This document shows positions 10,269 through 19,346 of a DNA stretch of 64,000 nucleotides, piece after piece (position 1 is the stretch's first letter; every line of letters begins with the position of its first letter). The notes under the pieces were generated by a model. That model had not been told where the DNA came from. It worked only from the letters and a program-made list of their open reading frames with translations, and searched no databases. Source of the stretch: Caulobacter radicis. Its GTDB lineage: Bacteria > Pseudomonadota > Alphaproteobacteria > Caulobacterales > Caulobacteraceae. Location of the stretch: the NCBI RefSeq assembly GCF_003094615.1, contig NZ_QDKO01000013.1, positions 1 through 64,000 on the forward strand. Direction: 5' to 3'. The position numbers and the translations under genes are program-made.

Positions 10269-11419
10269 TTCAGCTTCTGAACCGCCTTCTTCGCCGCGGG
10301 CGTCAGCGGGGCGTCGGCCCGAATGGCGATGGAATGGTTACGGCGGCCCATCCGGCCGCGGGTAAGCGGAATCGACCCCGCCCGCAACTCCACCAGGCTG
10401 TCGGGCGTGGCGTTCAGCATCAACGTGTCGCCGACCTGCAGGTTCAGCACCTTGGAAAGCGGCAGCTGCTGCTCGTCGAGCACCGCGCGCACCTCCATCT
10501 GGGTGGTCCACAGCTCGGTGGCCAAGTGGCCTTCCCAGATGTTGTCGCGGCCGAACTTCTCGCCCATGAACTGCTGCAGCAGCATCTTCCGGATGGGTTC
10601 GAGCGTGGCGTAGGGCAGCAGGAGTTCGATGCGGCCGCCGCGGTCTTCCATGTCGATGCGCAGCTTCACCAGGATCGCGGCGTTGGCCGGACGGGCGATG
10701 GCGGCGAAGCGCGGGTTGGTCTCCAGGCGGTCCAGGGTGAACGACACCGGATGCAGCGGCTCGAAGGCGGCCTTGGCGTCGTTCAGCACCACCTCGACCA
10801 TCCGCTGCACCAGCACGCGTTCGATGGTGGTGTAGGGACGGCCCTCGATGCGCATGGCGGCGGTGCCGCGACGGCCGCCCAGCAGCACGTCGACGATCGA
10901 GTAGATCAGGTTGGAGTCGACCGTCAGCAGGCCGTAGTTGTCCAGCTCCTCGGCCCGGAACACCGCCAGTATGGCCGGCAGCGGGATCGAGTTCAGGTAG
11001 TCGCCGAAACGGATCGAGCTGATGTTGTCGAGGCTGACCTCGACGTTGTCGGACGTGAAGTTGCGCAAGGACGTCGTCATCAACCGCACCAGGCGGTCGA
11101 AGACGATTTCCAGCATCGGCAGGCGCTCGTACGAGACGAGGGCCGAGTTGATGATGGCGCGGATGCCGGTGCGGTCGTCGCCGCCGTCGCCCGACAGGTC
11201 GAAGCCCAGCAGGCTGTCGATCTCGTCCTGGTTCAGGATCCGCTCGGATCCCATGCCGTCGCCGCCGCCGTCGTCCCAGCCGGCCATGCCGGCCATGCCG
11301 CCGCTGAAGTCGCCGAAGCTGTTGTTCAGCTCGCCGCCGCCCGAGGCGTCGAAGGTCCCCGGGGGGTTCTCCGCCGCCCATTGGGCCATCGCGGCCTGAT
11401 CGTCGATCTCGTCTGCCAT
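10265..11419 (-). CDS. fliM: Flagellar motor switch protein FliM
   Basis: A 384-residue C-ring component that transmits CheY binding to the rotor. The CheY-binding helix ILNQDEIDSLLGFD lies at about residues 61-74, preceded by an unusual glycine/methionine/aspartate-rich leader of about 60 residues; in enteric FliM this motif is at the very N-terminus. The CheC-like middle domain contains VDVLLGGRRG and YTTIERVLVQRMVEVVL, and the C-terminal SpoA domain contains LQVGDTLMLN and GRMGRRNHSIAI. It lies 27 bases after fliL and overlaps pflI by 4 bases. Confidence 0.96.
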   Translation of the reverse strand: MADEIDDQAAMAQWAAENPPGTFDASGGGELNNSFGDFSGGMAGMAGWDDGGGDGMGSERILNQDEIDSLLGFDLSGDGGDDRTGIRAIINSALVSYERLPMLEIVFDRLVRLMTTSLRNFTSDNVEVSLDNISSIRFGDYLNSIPLPAILAVFRAEELDNYGLLTVDSNLIYSIVDVLLGGRRGTAAMRIEGRPYTTIERVLVQRMVEVVLNDAKAAFEPLHPVSFTLDRLETNPRFAAIARPANAAILVKLRIDMEDRGGRIELLLPYATLEPIRKMLLQQFMGEKFGRDNIWEGHLATELWTTQMEVRAVLDEQQLPLSKVLNLQVGDTLMLNATPDSLVELRAGSIPLTRGRMGRRNHSIAIRADAPLTPAAKKAVQKLK

Positions 11420-11446
11420 GATGGTTCGCCTCAGCCGGCCCGAAGG

Positions 11447-12055
11447 CTAGTTGATCAGCATCTCCTCGATCAGGACGGCGTTCACTTTCGAAGGGGCGGC
11501 CACCAGGTTCACCCGGCGCAGCAGCTCGGCGCGCAGCTGGTAGCTGCCCTGGCTGCCGGCGAGGTCCTCGGGACGCAGCTCGCGCAGGAAGGTCTGGAAC
11601 ATGTCGGTCAGGCGCGGAAGGTTCGGCGTCAGCGCGTCGGCCGTCTCCTCGTCGGGCAGCTCGAACGTCAGCTTCAGCTTCAGGAAGGTCGACTTGCCGT
11701 CGGCCGACTGCATGTTCACGACGATGTCGGGCAGGGTGTAGAACACCACGCCGTCGGGGCCTTCCTTGACGACCGGCGCGCCGGCGCCGCCCTCGGCGGG
11801 CTTGGCCTCCTCGCCTTCCTTCTTCTTTTCCTTTTTCTTTTCCTTCTTCTCCTCCCCGTGGCCGGCTTCGCCCTCGGCGGCCGGCTTGGGCTTCATCAGG
11901 AAGAAGGCCGCGGCCCCGCCGCCCCCGACCACGAGCAGGCCGGCGGCCGCCGCGATCAGGATGATCGGCGGCTTCTTCTTGGCGGGAGCTTCACCCTCGG
12001 CAGCGCCCTCTTCGCCTTCCGGGGCGGGAGCTTCCTTGGGGGGTTTCTTGGCCAC
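11447..12055 (-). CDS. fliL: Flagellar basal-body protein FliL
   Basis: A 202-residue inner-membrane protein surrounding the stator and needed for motility. It has a charged, proline/alanine-rich cytoplasmic N-terminus ending KKKPP, a membrane helix (IILIAAAAGLLVVGGGGAAAFFL, about 31-53), a lysine/glutamate-rich spacer (KKEKKKEKKKEGEE) and the conserved periplasmic FliL domain (YTLPDIVVNMQSADGKSTFLKLKL). The C-terminus KVNAVLIEEMLIN is typical. First gene of the minus-strand operon fliL-fliM-pflI-motE-like-TPR. Confidence 0.95.
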   Translation of the reverse strand: MAKKPPKEAPAPEGEEGAAEGEAPAKKKPPIILIAAAAGLLVVGGGGAAAFFLMKPKPAAEGEAGHGEEKKEKKKEKKKEGEEAKPAEGGAGAPVVKEGPDGVVFYTLPDIVVNMQSADGKSTFLKLKLTFELPDEETADALTPNLPRLTDMFQTFLRELRPEDLAGSQGSYQLRAELLRRVNLVAAPSKVNAVLIEEMLIN

Positions 12056-12098
12056 GCGCAGGTTCCTTGAAATCTATGACCCGTACTCATGCGCGAGC

Positions 12099-12106
12099 AT
12101 GGTTAA
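12099..12106 (-). promoter_or_regulatory. CtrA-type half-site (TTAACCAT) upstream of fliL
   Basis: Read on the minus strand, GTTAACCATGC lies about 44 bases before the fliL start. TTAACCAT is the half-site seen at CtrA-activated class II flagellar promoters in Caulobacter. The partner TTAA half is poor (AAAA seven bases upstream), so this is a candidate only. A further TTAACC is at 12175-12180 on the plus strand. Confidence 0.45.
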
Positions 12107-12213
12107 CGATCTCTTTTGAAGGCCATTTGGTCGCAGGTCGAATCTGCCCGGCGGACTCTGACAAAGCGCCGCCGTTAACCACCCTCTTCGCTGATTTCAT
12201 TGCGATTTTCGAG

Positions 12214-12229
12214 TTGGCACGGGCCTTGC
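12214..12229 (+). promoter_or_regulatory. Sigma-54 (RpoN) promoter of the flgF operon
   Basis: TTGGCAC-GGGCC-TTGC matches the sigma-54 -24/-12 consensus TGGCAC-N5-TTGC with no mismatch; invariant GG is at 12216-12217 and GC at 12228-12229. It lies about 50 bases before the flgF start codon. Class III rod and ring genes of Caulobacter are sigma-54/FlbD dependent, so function follows from the family; I could not identify an FlbD enhancer with confidence. Confidence 0.85.
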
Positions 12230-12277
12230 TTGCAGGGTTGCGGCGCATTTGTCGCGCCAAACTGCGAGTTAATCGTC

Positions 12278-13015
12278 ATGGACAACGCGCTGTATGTGGG
12301 CCTTTCGCGGCAGATGACGCTCCGTCGTGAGCTGGACATCGTCGCGAACAACATCGCCAACGCGAACACCACGGGCTTCAAGGTCGAGGACCTGATGGTC
12401 CGCACCGAACCGGCCAAGCCCGCGCGCACCGCGGGCGGCCCGGCGCCGATCAAGTTCGTGCTCGACGACGGCGTGGTCCGCGACTTCACGCCCGGCGCCC
12501 TGAACCAGACCGGCGGGACCTTCGACCTGGCCATCGAGAACCAGGGGTTCTTCAAGGTCTCGACCGGCGACGGCGAGCGCTACACCCGCGACGGCCGCTT
12601 CACCACCAACCCCGAAGGCGTCCTGACCACCCAGGAAGGCGCTCCGGTGCTGGACGACGGCGGCGGCCAGATCACCATCGACCCCGAACTGGGCCCCGTC
12701 AGCATCGGCCGTGACGGCATCGTCACCCAGGGCCAGGTGCGCGTGGGCAAGATCGGCGTCGCCCGCTTCTCCGACCTCGCCTCGCTGCGCAAGGACGGCG
12801 ACAACCTCTATCGCAACGTCGGCAACGAGACCCCGCAGTCCGCCACCGACGCGATCGTGCACCAAGGCATGCTGGAGGGGTCGAACGTCCAGCCCATCCA
12901 GCAGATCACCAAGCTCATCGAGGTCAGCCGCGCCTACGAGAGCATCGCCAAGATGATGGACCAGACCGCCGAACTCTCGCGCTCCGCCGTCGAGCGCATG
13001 GGCAAGGTCCAGTAA
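12278..13015 (+). CDS. flgF: Flagellar basal-body rod protein FlgF
   Basis: A 245-residue proximal rod protein, secreted through the flagellar export apparatus. The N-terminus contains the rod signature LDIVANNIANANTTGFK, the middle VSTGDGERYTRDGRFTTNPEG, and the C-terminal coiled-coil region VSRAYESIAKMMDQ. The ATG at 12278 is chosen because it places the conserved MDNALYVGLSRQM start right after the sigma-54 promoter; a longer frame upstream would extend into the promoter. First gene of flgF-flgG-flgA-flgH. Confidence 0.95.
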   Translation: MDNALYVGLSRQMTLRRELDIVANNIANANTTGFKVEDLMVRTEPAKPARTAGGPAPIKFVLDDGVVRDFTPGALNQTGGTFDLAIENQGFFKVSTGDGERYTRDGRFTTNPEGVLTTQEGAPVLDDGGGQITIDPELGPVSIGRDGIVTQGQVRVGKIGVARFSDLASLRKDGDNLYRNVGNETPQSATDAIVHQGMLEGSNVQPIQQITKLIEVSRAYESIAKMMDQTAELSRSAVERMGKVQ

Positions 13016-13028
13016 GGGATAACGAACA

Positions 13029-13817
13029 ATGCAAGCTCTGCGCACCGCCGCGACCGGCATGTCGGCCCAACAGCTGAACGTCGAGGTCATCTCGAACAAC
13101 ATCGCCAACATGAACACCGTCGGCTTCAAGCGCCAACGGGCCGAGTTCCAGGACCTGCTGTACCAGACGATCGAGCGCGCCGGCGCCCAGTCGTCGAGCG
13201 ACGGCAACGTGGTCCCGACCGGCGTTCAAGTCGGCGGCGGCGTCAAGGCCGGCTCGGTGTACCGCATCACCGAGCAGGGCACGCCGACCATGACCAACAA
13301 CCCGCTGGACGTGGCCATCCAGGGCAAGGGCTACCTGCAGATCCTGCTGCCCTCGGGCGAGACCGCCTACACCCGCGCCGGCAACTTCTCGACCAACGAC
13401 CAGGGCCAGATCGTCACCGAGGACGGCTACCTGGTCCAGCCGGGCATCACCCTGCCGGAAAACACCACCGGCATCTCGATCGGCAAGACCGGCCTGGTGC
13501 AGGTCAACCTCGACGGCCAGACCGAGCCGCAGACGGTGGGCCAGATCGAACTGGCCAACTTCATGAACGAAGGCGGCCTCGAGGCCATCGGCGACAACCT
13601 CTATCTGGAGACCGGCGCGTCCGGCGCGGCCAACATCGCCGCCCCCGGCCAGCCCGGCTTCGGCACCCTGCTGCAGAACTACACCGAAGCCTCGAACGTC
13701 GACGCCGTCAGCGAAATCACCTCGCTGATCGTCGCCCAGCGCGCCTACGAGATGAACTCCAAGGTCATCACCACGGCCGACCAGATGCTCCAGGCCACCT
13801 CGAACCTGCGGTCGTAA
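13029..13817 (+). CDS. flgG: Flagellar distal rod protein FlgG
   Basis: A 262-residue rod protein starting MQALRTAATGMSAQQLNVEV with the motif ISNNIANMNTVGFKRQRAEF, the FlgG-specific PTGVQVGGGV, and a C-terminal LIVAQRAYEMNSKVI followed by ADQMLQ. It polymerises distal to FlgF to form the drive shaft. It begins 13 bases after flgF and is followed 4 bases later by flgA, consistent with one transcript. Confidence 0.97.
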   Translation: MQALRTAATGMSAQQLNVEVISNNIANMNTVGFKRQRAEFQDLLYQTIERAGAQSSSDGNVVPTGVQVGGGVKAGSVYRITEQGTPTMTNNPLDVAIQGKGYLQILLPSGETAYTRAGNFSTNDQGQIVTEDGYLVQPGITLPENTTGISIGKTGLVQVNLDGQTEPQTVGQIELANFMNEGGLEAIGDNLYLETGASGAANIAAPGQPGFGTLLQNYTEASNVDAVSEITSLIVAQRAYEMNSKVITTADQMLQATSNLRS

Positions 13818-13821
13818 GCTC

Positions 13822-14583
13822 ATGAAAAGCCTGCTTCTCGCCGCCGCCGCCCTGCTGATCGCCGCCCCGGCCGCCTTCGCCGGCCAGCCCGTCAGCCTGC
13901 GCCAGGACACCACCGACGCCGACGGCGTCATCACGCTGGGCGAACTCTTCGACGGCGCCGGCTCGGCCGGGTCGGTCGTGATCGCCCGCCGCGTCGGTCC
14001 CAGCGTCGTGCTCGACGCCGCCCAGCTGCAGATGACCGCCCGCCGCGCCGGCCTGGACTGGGCCAACCCGCAGGGCCTGCGCCGCGTGATCGTGCGCCAG
14101 GGCGCCGAAGGCGGCGGCCAGCTGGCCGGCGCTTCGGCCGCCGCCCCGCGCGGCAACGTGGAGGTTCTTGCCTACGCCCGCAGCCTGGCCGCCGGCGAGA
14201 CCGTGCAGCCGCAGGACTTGGTGTGGATCAAGGTCGCCTCGGCGCCCTTCGACGCCCCGGCCGACGCCGACGCCATGATCGGCATGACCACCAAGCGCCC
14301 GCTGCGCGAGGGTTCCGCCGCCTCGATGCGCGACGTCGCCGCCGCCCAGGTCATCGCCAAGGGCGATGTTGTCGCAGTCACCTACGACTACGCCGGCGTG
14401 GCCCTCACCTTGCAAGGCAAGGCCATGAGCGCCGCCGCCGTCGGAGAAGCCGTCAGCGTGCAGAACACCGCCAGCAAGAAGATCATCGAAGCGGTGGCCA
14501 CCGGCCCCGGTTCGGCCGCCGTCGGCCCCGAGGCGCAAGCCCTCAAGGCCCGTTCCAATTCCGTGCGCTACGCCGCCCGCTAA
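13822..14583 (+). CDS. flgA: Flagellar P-ring assembly chaperone FlgA
   Basis: A 253-residue periplasmic protein with a signal peptide (LLLAAAALLIAAPAAFAG) and a SAF-type C-terminal domain (EVLAYARSLAAGETVQPQDLV, GMTTKRPLREG, VSVQNTASKKIIEA). FlgA aids polymerisation of FlgI into the P ring. The C-terminal RSNSVRYAAR is typical. The start is 4 bases after the flgG stop, the shortest spacing in the operon. Confidence 0.92.
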   Translation: MKSLLLAAAALLIAAPAAFAGQPVSLRQDTTDADGVITLGELFDGAGSAGSVVIARRVGPSVVLDAAQLQMTARRAGLDWANPQGLRRVIVRQGAEGGGQLAGASAAAPRGNVEVLAYARSLAAGETVQPQDLVWIKVASAPFDAPADADAMIGMTTKRPLREGSAASMRDVAAAQVIAKGDVVAVTYDYAGVALTLQGKAMSAAAVGEAVSVQNTASKKIIEAVATGPGSAAVGPEAQALKARSNSVRYAAR

Positions 14584-14600
14584 GAGAGCAAGAGACACCC

Positions 14601-15332
14601 ATGCGCCCCGCCGCCTTCGTCGCCCTCGCCCTGCTCGCCCCGATCGCCGCCTGCTCGACCGTCACCGAAGCGGTGAAGGGCCCCGAACTGGCCCCCGTCG
14701 GCTATCCCGCCTCGCTGGCCCCGATGGCCCCGACCTACGTCTCGGCCCGCGAACCGGCCCCGCAGGCCGCCTCGGCCAACTCGCTGTGGCGCGTCGGCGC
14801 CCGCGCCTTCTTCAACGACCAACGCGCCAGCCGCGTCGGCGACATCGTCACCGTGCTGATCGAGATCGACGACAGCGTCAGCACCTCCAACACCAGCAAG
14901 TCCTCGCGCACCTCGACGGGCAACGCCGGGGTCAGCAACTTCTTCGGCCTGGAATCCAGCCTGGGCAAGGTTCTGCCGGGCGGCTTCGACCCGGCCAACG
15001 CCGTGGGCACCAACTCGGCCTTCTCCAACGCGGGCGCCGGCAGCGTCAGCCGCTCGGAGAAGATCAACCTGACGGTCGCCGCGATCGTCGCCCAGGTCAT
15101 GCCCAACGGCAACATGGTCATCCAGGGCACCCAGGAGGTGAAGACCAACAACGAGCTGCGCCAGCTGACCGTGGCCGGCATCGTTCGCCCCGAAGACATC
15201 TCCTCGGCCAACACCATCAAGCACACCCAGATCGCCGAAGCCCGCATCAACTATGGCGGCCGCGGCGACATCAGCCGCGTGCAGAAGACCCCGGCCGGCC
15301 AGTCGCTGGTCGAGAAGTTCTCGCCGTTCTGA
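14601..15332 (+). CDS. flgH: Flagellar L-ring lipoprotein FlgH
   Basis: A 243-residue outer-membrane L-ring protein. The signal peptide ends in a lipobox (LAPIAAC, cysteine about residue 18), as in all FlgH. The mature part contains SLWRVGARAFFNDQRASRVGDIVTVLI, many Asn/Ser residues (SVSTSNTSKSSRTST) and the conserved QVMPNGNMVIQGTQEV and GIVRPEDISSANTI motifs. Last recognised gene of the flgFGAH operon; a stem-loop follows at 15347-15364. Confidence 0.96.
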   Translation: MRPAAFVALALLAPIAACSTVTEAVKGPELAPVGYPASLAPMAPTYVSAREPAPQAASANSLWRVGARAFFNDQRASRVGDIVTVLIEIDDSVSTSNTSKSSRTSTGNAGVSNFFGLESSLGKVLPGGFDPANAVGTNSAFSNAGAGSVSRSEKINLTVAAIVAQVMPNGNMVIQGTQEVKTNNELRQLTVAGIVRPEDISSANTIKHTQIAEARINYGGRGDISRVQKTPAGQSLVEKFSPF

Positions 15333-15346
15333 TGATCTAGGGGCCG

Positions 15347-15364
15347 TTCCGGACAGGTCCGGAA
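15347..15364 (+). terminator. Stem-loop after flgH
   Basis: TTCCGGAC-AG-GTCCGGAA is a perfect 8-bp inverted repeat 14 bases after the flgH stop. No U-tract follows, so it may be a 3'-end structure rather than a strong terminator. Confidence 0.45.
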
Positions 15365-15472
15365 CACAGCGTACAATAGGCTCTCCTCCGCCGCCCCCAG
15401 GGTGAGCGGAGGAAGACCGGCAGAAACCGCCTAGGCGGCGAGGCGTTCTCCTGACGAAGGAGATCCGCCGCC

Positions 15473-15934
15473 ATGTCTTCCCGCCTCGTCGCCGCCGCAC
15501 TGCTCGCCACCCTCGGGCTGGTCGGCTGCGCGCACGAGCAGTCGGCAAATCCCGCCTATGCCTGGGCCTATCTCAACGAGCCCGGCGAAGGCCCGAAACT
15601 GGCCTACGGCCGCCCCTCCAGCGACGAGGTGCTGCTGATGCTGGTCTGCCCCGCGCCGGGCGGGCCGGTCGAGGTTTCGGCCAGCGGGCTGGAAGGCGCG
15701 ACCATAGGGCTGGCCAGCCGCGACCGGACGTCGCACCTGGCCGCCAAGCCCGCCGAAAGCGGCGGGAACGGGACCATCCTCATGGCCTCGGCGACGACGC
15801 GCGACCCTGCACTAGGCAATTTTCGCCGCACGGGCGATCTGGCGATCGTTAACGCCGGCCAGCGCCACAGCATCGCCGCCAAGGCCGACGAGCGCCGCCG
15901 CGTGAAGGCGTTCTTCGAGGCGTGCGGGGCTTAG
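15473..15934 (+). CDS. Small hypothetical lipoprotein
   Basis: A 153-residue protein with a clean lipoprotein signal (LATLGLVGC, cysteine about residue 19) and a serine/alanine-rich mature part. GAAGGAG lies about 10 bases upstream of the ATG. I recognise no domain. The segment DEVLLMLVCPAPGGPVEVSA and a later GDLAIVNAG suggest a small beta-rich fold. It lies 140 bases beyond flgH on the same strand but is separated by a stem-loop, so it is probably an independent envelope gene and not part of the flagellum. Confidence 0.7.
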   Translation: MSSRLVAAALLATLGLVGCAHEQSANPAYAWAYLNEPGEGPKLAYGRPSSDEVLLMLVCPAPGGPVEVSASGLEGATIGLASRDRTSHLAAKPAESGGNGTILMASATTRDPALGNFRRTGDLAIVNAGQRHSIAAKADERRRVKAFFEACGA

Positions 15935-15996
15935 GGCGAGCTTTCCTCCCGCTCCCTTCTTCCGCCTCCCTCGCCACGGTGGAACGCGCTTCAAAC

Positions 15997-16015
15997 CCCT
16001 CTCTCTAAGAGAGGG
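15997..16015. repeat. Solitary type A palindrome
   Basis: CCCTCTCT-CTA-AGAGAGGG, the outer palindrome of the type A repeat also found at 21297-21360 and 21611-21676. Here it stands alone between a lipoprotein gene and dxs, without the inner hairpin, so it is a partial copy. Confidence 0.6.
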
Positions 16016-16112
16016 TCCAAGGACGTGCGCTCGGGGTCGTGAACCGACATTGATGCAGCCATCACCCGCATCCAGGGATGAGGCAGGCCGCATCGGCGAG
16101 CCGGAAAAGCAA

Positions 16113-16141
16113 AACGCCGCGACGGCGACCGTCGCGGCGTT
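16113..16141 (-). terminator. Intrinsic terminator of dxs
   Basis: AACGCCGCGACGG-CGA-CCGTCGCGGCGTT forms a 13-bp stem 27 bases after the dxs stop. On the minus strand it is followed by a broken U-tract (GTTTTGCTTTT), fitting an intrinsic terminator. Confidence 0.75.
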
Positions 16142-16168
16142 CGATACTCTCTACCTGAGTGCGGAGGC

Positions 16169-18088
16169 TTACGCCCGCCGCCCCGCCGCGCTGACATTGT
16201 CCATGCCCAGCGCCGACAGCGCCCCACGAAGGATGCCTTCGGCGTCGAGACCGGCTTCGGCGTACATCAGGTCGGGCTTGTCCTGGTCCTGGAACACGTC
16301 CGGAAGACCCAGGGTGCGGATCTTCAGGCCGCGATCCAGGCCGCCGTGCTGGGCCAGGGCCTGAAGCACGAAGGCGCCGAAGCCGCCCATGGCGCCCTCT
16401 TCCACCGTGACGATGGCCTCGTGCTCGCGCGCCAGGCGCAACAGCAGGTCAAGGTCCAGCGGCTTGGCGAAGCGGGCGTCGCAGACGGTGGCCGAAAGGC
16501 CGCGCGCGGCCAGGAGGTCGGCGGCCTTCAGGCTTTCCGAAAGACGCGTGCCGAACGAGACGATGGCGACGCTGGTCCCTTCGCGGACGATGCGGCCCTT
16601 GCCGATCTCCAGCGGCTCGGCGGGGCCGGCCGGCAGCTCCAGGCCCAGCCCCTCGCCGCGCGGATAGCGGAAGGCGCTGGGGCGATCGTCGATCTCGACG
16701 GCGGTGGCGACCATGCGGGCCAGTTCCAGCTCGTCGGCGGCGGCCATCAGCACCATGCCCGGCAGAGCGCCCATGAAGCCGATGTCGAAGCTGCCCGCGT
16801 GTGTGGGGCCGTCGGCGCCGACCAGGCCGGCGCGGTCCATGGCGAAGCGCACCGGCAGGCGCTGGATGGCCACGTCGTGGACAACCTGGTCGTAGCCGCG
16901 CTGCAGGAAGGTCGAATAGATCGCCGCGAACGGCTTCATGCCGTCGGCCGCAAGGCCCGCGGCGAAGGTCACCGCGTGCTGCTCGGCGATGCCCACGTCG
17001 AAGGTGCGGGTCGGATAGGCCTTTTCGAAGATGTCGAGGCCTGTGCCCGAGGGCATGGCGGCGGTGATGGCGACGATCTTGTCGTCCTTGGCCGCCTGCT
17101 TGACCAGTTCCTGGGCGAACACCTTGGTGTAGCTGGGCGGGCCGGCGGCCGCCTTCTGCTGCTGGCCGGTGACGACGTCGAACTTGGCCACGGCGTGCAG
17201 CTTGTCGGCCGCGCCCTCGGCCGGGGCGTAGCCCTTGCCCTTCTGGGTGACGACGTGGACGAGGACGGGCTTTTCCTTGAATTCCCGGGCGTTCTTCAGC
17301 ACCGAGACCAGGGCGTCCATGTCGTGGCCGTCGATCGGGCCGACATAGTGGAAGCCCAGCTCCTCGAAGAAGGTGCCGCCGGTGACCATGCCGCGGGCGT
17401 ATTCCTCGGCCTTGCGGGCCGCGTCGCGGATCGGGGTCGGCAGCTTTTCCACCACCGTCTTGCCCAGCTTGCGCGCCTTGCGATAGGCGCCGCCCGAGAC
17501 GAGGTTGGCCAGATAGGCGCTCATGCCGCCCACCGGCGGGGCGATCGACATGTCGTTGTCGTTGAGGATGACCGTCAGCTGACGCGTGGCGTCGGTGGCC
17601 GCGTTCATCGCCTCATAGGCCATGCCCGCGCCCAGCGAGCCGTCGCCGATCACGGCCACGACGGCGTTGTCCTCGCCTTTCGCGTCACGCGCGGCGCAGA
17701 AGCCCAGCGCCGCCGAGATCGAGGTGGCCGCGTGGGCCGCGCCGAACGGGTCGAATTCGCTTTCGGCCCGCTTGGTGAAGCCCGACAGCCCCCCGCCCTG
17801 GCGCAGCGTCTTGATGCGGTCGCGGCGGCCGGTGAGGATCTTGTGCGGATAGGCCTGGTGGCCGACGTCCCAGATCAGGATGTCCCTGGGCGTCTCGTAG
17901 ACGTGGTGCAGGGCCACGGTCAGCTCGACCACGCCCAGGCCCGCGCCCAGGTGGCCGCCGGTTACGGAAACCGCGTCGATGGTCTCGGCGCGCACCTCTT
18001 CGGCGAGCTGCTTGAGCTCGGCGATCGACAGCCCGCGCGTGTCGGCGGGCGAGGAGACGGTGTCTAGGAGAGGCGTGTGCGTCGGCAT
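16169..18088 (-). CDS. dxs: 1-deoxy-D-xylulose-5-phosphate synthase
   Basis: A 639-residue thiamine-diphosphate enzyme that condenses pyruvate and glyceraldehyde 3-phosphate in the first step of the MEP isoprenoid pathway. Visible motifs are [16 protein letters not shown], the ThDP-binding [15 protein letters not shown] with [14 protein letters not shown], and the transketolase [14 protein letters not shown] followed by [11 protein letters not shown]. Full length for the family. It is the last gene of the xseB-csaA-ispA-dxs operon, 17 bases after ispA, and ends at a terminator. Cytoplasmic homodimer by family knowledge. Confidence 0.98.
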   Translation of the reverse strand: MPTHTPLLDTVSSPADTRGLSIAELKQLAEEVRAETIDAVSVTGGHLGAGLGVVELTVALHHVYETPRDILIWDVGHQAYPHKILTGRRDRIKTLRQGGGLSGFTKRAESEFDPFGAAHAATSISAALGFCAARDAKGEDNAVVAVIGDGSLGAGMAYEAMNAATDATRQLTVILNDNDMSIAPPVGGMSAYLANLVSGGAYRKARKLGKTVVEKLPTPIRDAARKAEEYARGMVTGGTFFEELGFHYVGPIDGHDMDALVSVLKNAREFKEKPVLVHVVTQKGKGYAPAEGAADKLHAVAKFDVVTGQQQKAAAGPPSYTKVFAQELVKQAAKDDKIVAITAAMPSGTGLDIFEKAYPTRTFDVGIAEQHAVTFAAGLAADGMKPFAAIYSTFLQRGYDQVVHDVAIQRLPVRFAMDRAGLVGADGPTHAGSFDIGFMGALPGMVLMAAADELELARMVATAVEIDDRPSAFRYPRGEGLGLELPAGPAEPLEIGKGRIVREGTSVAIVSFGTRLSESLKAADLLAARGLSATVCDARFAKPLDLDLLLRLAREHEAIVTVEEGAMGGFGAFVLQALAQHGGLDRGLKIRTLGLPDVFQDQDKPDLMYAEAGLDAEGILRGALSALGMDNVSAAGRRA

Positions 18089-18105
18089 GTCTTTAGAAAG
18101 CGCGG

Positions 18106-18987
18106 TCAGTTGCGGCGGTCCAGCACGAAATCAACGCTTTCGCGCAGATGATCGGCCCGATCCCCAAAGATATCCAGATGCGCCTTGGTCTGCGCTGCGA
18201 GAAGCTCGACCCGCTCCTTGGCCGCATCGAGGCCCAGAAGCGTGACGTAGTTGGCCTTGCCCTTGGCGGCGTCCTTGCCGGCGGCCTTGCCCAGGGTGGC
18301 TTCGTCGCCCTCGGCGTCGAGGATGTCGTCGACGATCTGGTAGGCCAGCCCCAGGTCCTGGGCGAAGCCCATCAGCGCGGCGCGCTCGGCTTCCTTGGCC
18401 CGGCCGATGATCAGCGGGATCTCGAAGGCGAAGGCGATCAGCGCGCCGGTCTTCAGGCGCTGCATGCGCGCCACCGCGCCCAGGTCGTCGCGGACGCCCA
18501 GCAGGTCGATCATCTGGCCGCCGCACATGCCGCGCGCGCCGGACGCGATGGCCAGCTTGCGCACCAGCTCCGAGCGGACGTGGCCGTCGTCGTGGGTGTC
18601 GGGGTGGGCCATGATCTCGAAGGCCGCCGTCTGCAGCGAGTCGCCGGCCAGGATGGCGGTGGCCTCGTCGTACTGCACGTGCACGGTCGGGCGGCCACGA
18701 CGCATGTCGTCGTCGTCCATGGCCGGCAGGTCGTCATGCACCAGGCTGTAGGCGTGGATGCACTCCAGCGCGCAGGCCGCGCGCAGCACCGGCCGCTCGG
18801 GCAGGTCGAACATCTTGCCGGTTTCCAGCGCGAAGAACGGGCGCAGGCGCTTGCCGGGACCCAGCGCCGCGTAGCGCATGGCCTCGGTCAGGCGGCTTTC
18901 GGGCCCGTCTGCGCGCGGCAGCAGCTCGTCGAGCGCCACGGTGACGATGTCGGCCGCCTGGGCGATGCGCTTGCCAAGGTCGCTCAA
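18106..18987 (-). CDS. ispA: Polyprenyl synthetase (farnesyl diphosphate synthase)
   Basis: A 293-residue class I prenyltransferase building geranyl/farnesyl diphosphate from IPP and DMAPP. The first aspartate-rich motif is [20 protein letters not shown] and the second YQIVDDILD. The start is taken as a TTG at 18987, giving the usual SDLGKRI N-terminus; it overlaps the csaA stop as TTGA and has GGGGGAAA upstream. An ATG at 19068 would add 27 residues that lie entirely inside csaA and look unrelated. Translation is therefore probably coupled to csaA. The dxs gene follows, linking precursor supply and chain elongation. Confidence 0.93.
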   Translation of the reverse strand: MSDLGKRIAQAADIVTVALDELLPRADGPESRLTEAMRYAALGPGKRLRPFFALETGKMFDLPERPVLRAACALECIHAYSLVHDDLPAMDDDDMRRGRPTVHVQYDEATAILAGDSLQTAAFEIMAHPDTHDDGHVRSELVRKLAIASGARGMCGGQMIDLLGVRDDLGAVARMQRLKTGALIAFAFEIPLIIGRAKEAERAALMGFAQDLGLAYQIVDDILDAEGDEATLGKAAGKDAAKGKANYVTLLGLDAAKERVELLAAQTKAHLDIFGDRADHLRESVDFVLDRRN

Positions 18988-19346
18988 AACAGCTTTCCCC
19001 CATTGGGCGCCGCGCGATCCACCGTCACGAGGACGACTTCGCCCTCGTCGTCCGGAAAGCCCAGGCACAGGACTTCCGACATGAAGGGGCCGATCTGACG
19101 CGGCTTGAAGTTCACCACCGCCGCCACCCGGCGTCCGACCAGCTGGTCGGTCGTGTAGTGGCGGGTCACCTGGGCCGACGAACGCTTTACGCCGAACGCC
19201 GGTCCGAAATCGATCGCCAGCTTGTAGGCCGGCTTGCGGGCCTCGGGAAAGGCCTCGGCCGAAACAATGGTCCCCACACGGATGTCCACGCGCTCGAACT
19301 CCTCGAACGCGATCGTCGGCGACAGTTTCGGCGAGGCCTGGCCCAT
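18984..19346 (-). CDS. csaA: CsaA-type tRNA-binding domain protein
   Basis: A 120-residue free-standing OB-fold EMAP/tRNA-binding domain. Diagnostic stretches are [25 protein letters not shown] (abbreviated: VDIRVGTIV then EARKPAY), [30 protein letters not shown] and EVLCLGF. CsaA proteins are homodimers described as export-related chaperones that bind tRNA; the biological role is uncertain. It overlaps xseB by one base (TGATG) and ispA by four (TTGA), so it is embedded in the operon. Confidence 0.9.
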   Translation of the reverse strand: MGQASPKLSPTIAFEEFERVDIRVGTIVSAEAFPEARKPAYKLAIDFGPAFGVKRSSAQVTRHYTTDQLVGRRVAAVVNFKPRQIGPFMSEVLCLGFPDDEGEVVLVTVDRAAPNGGKLF

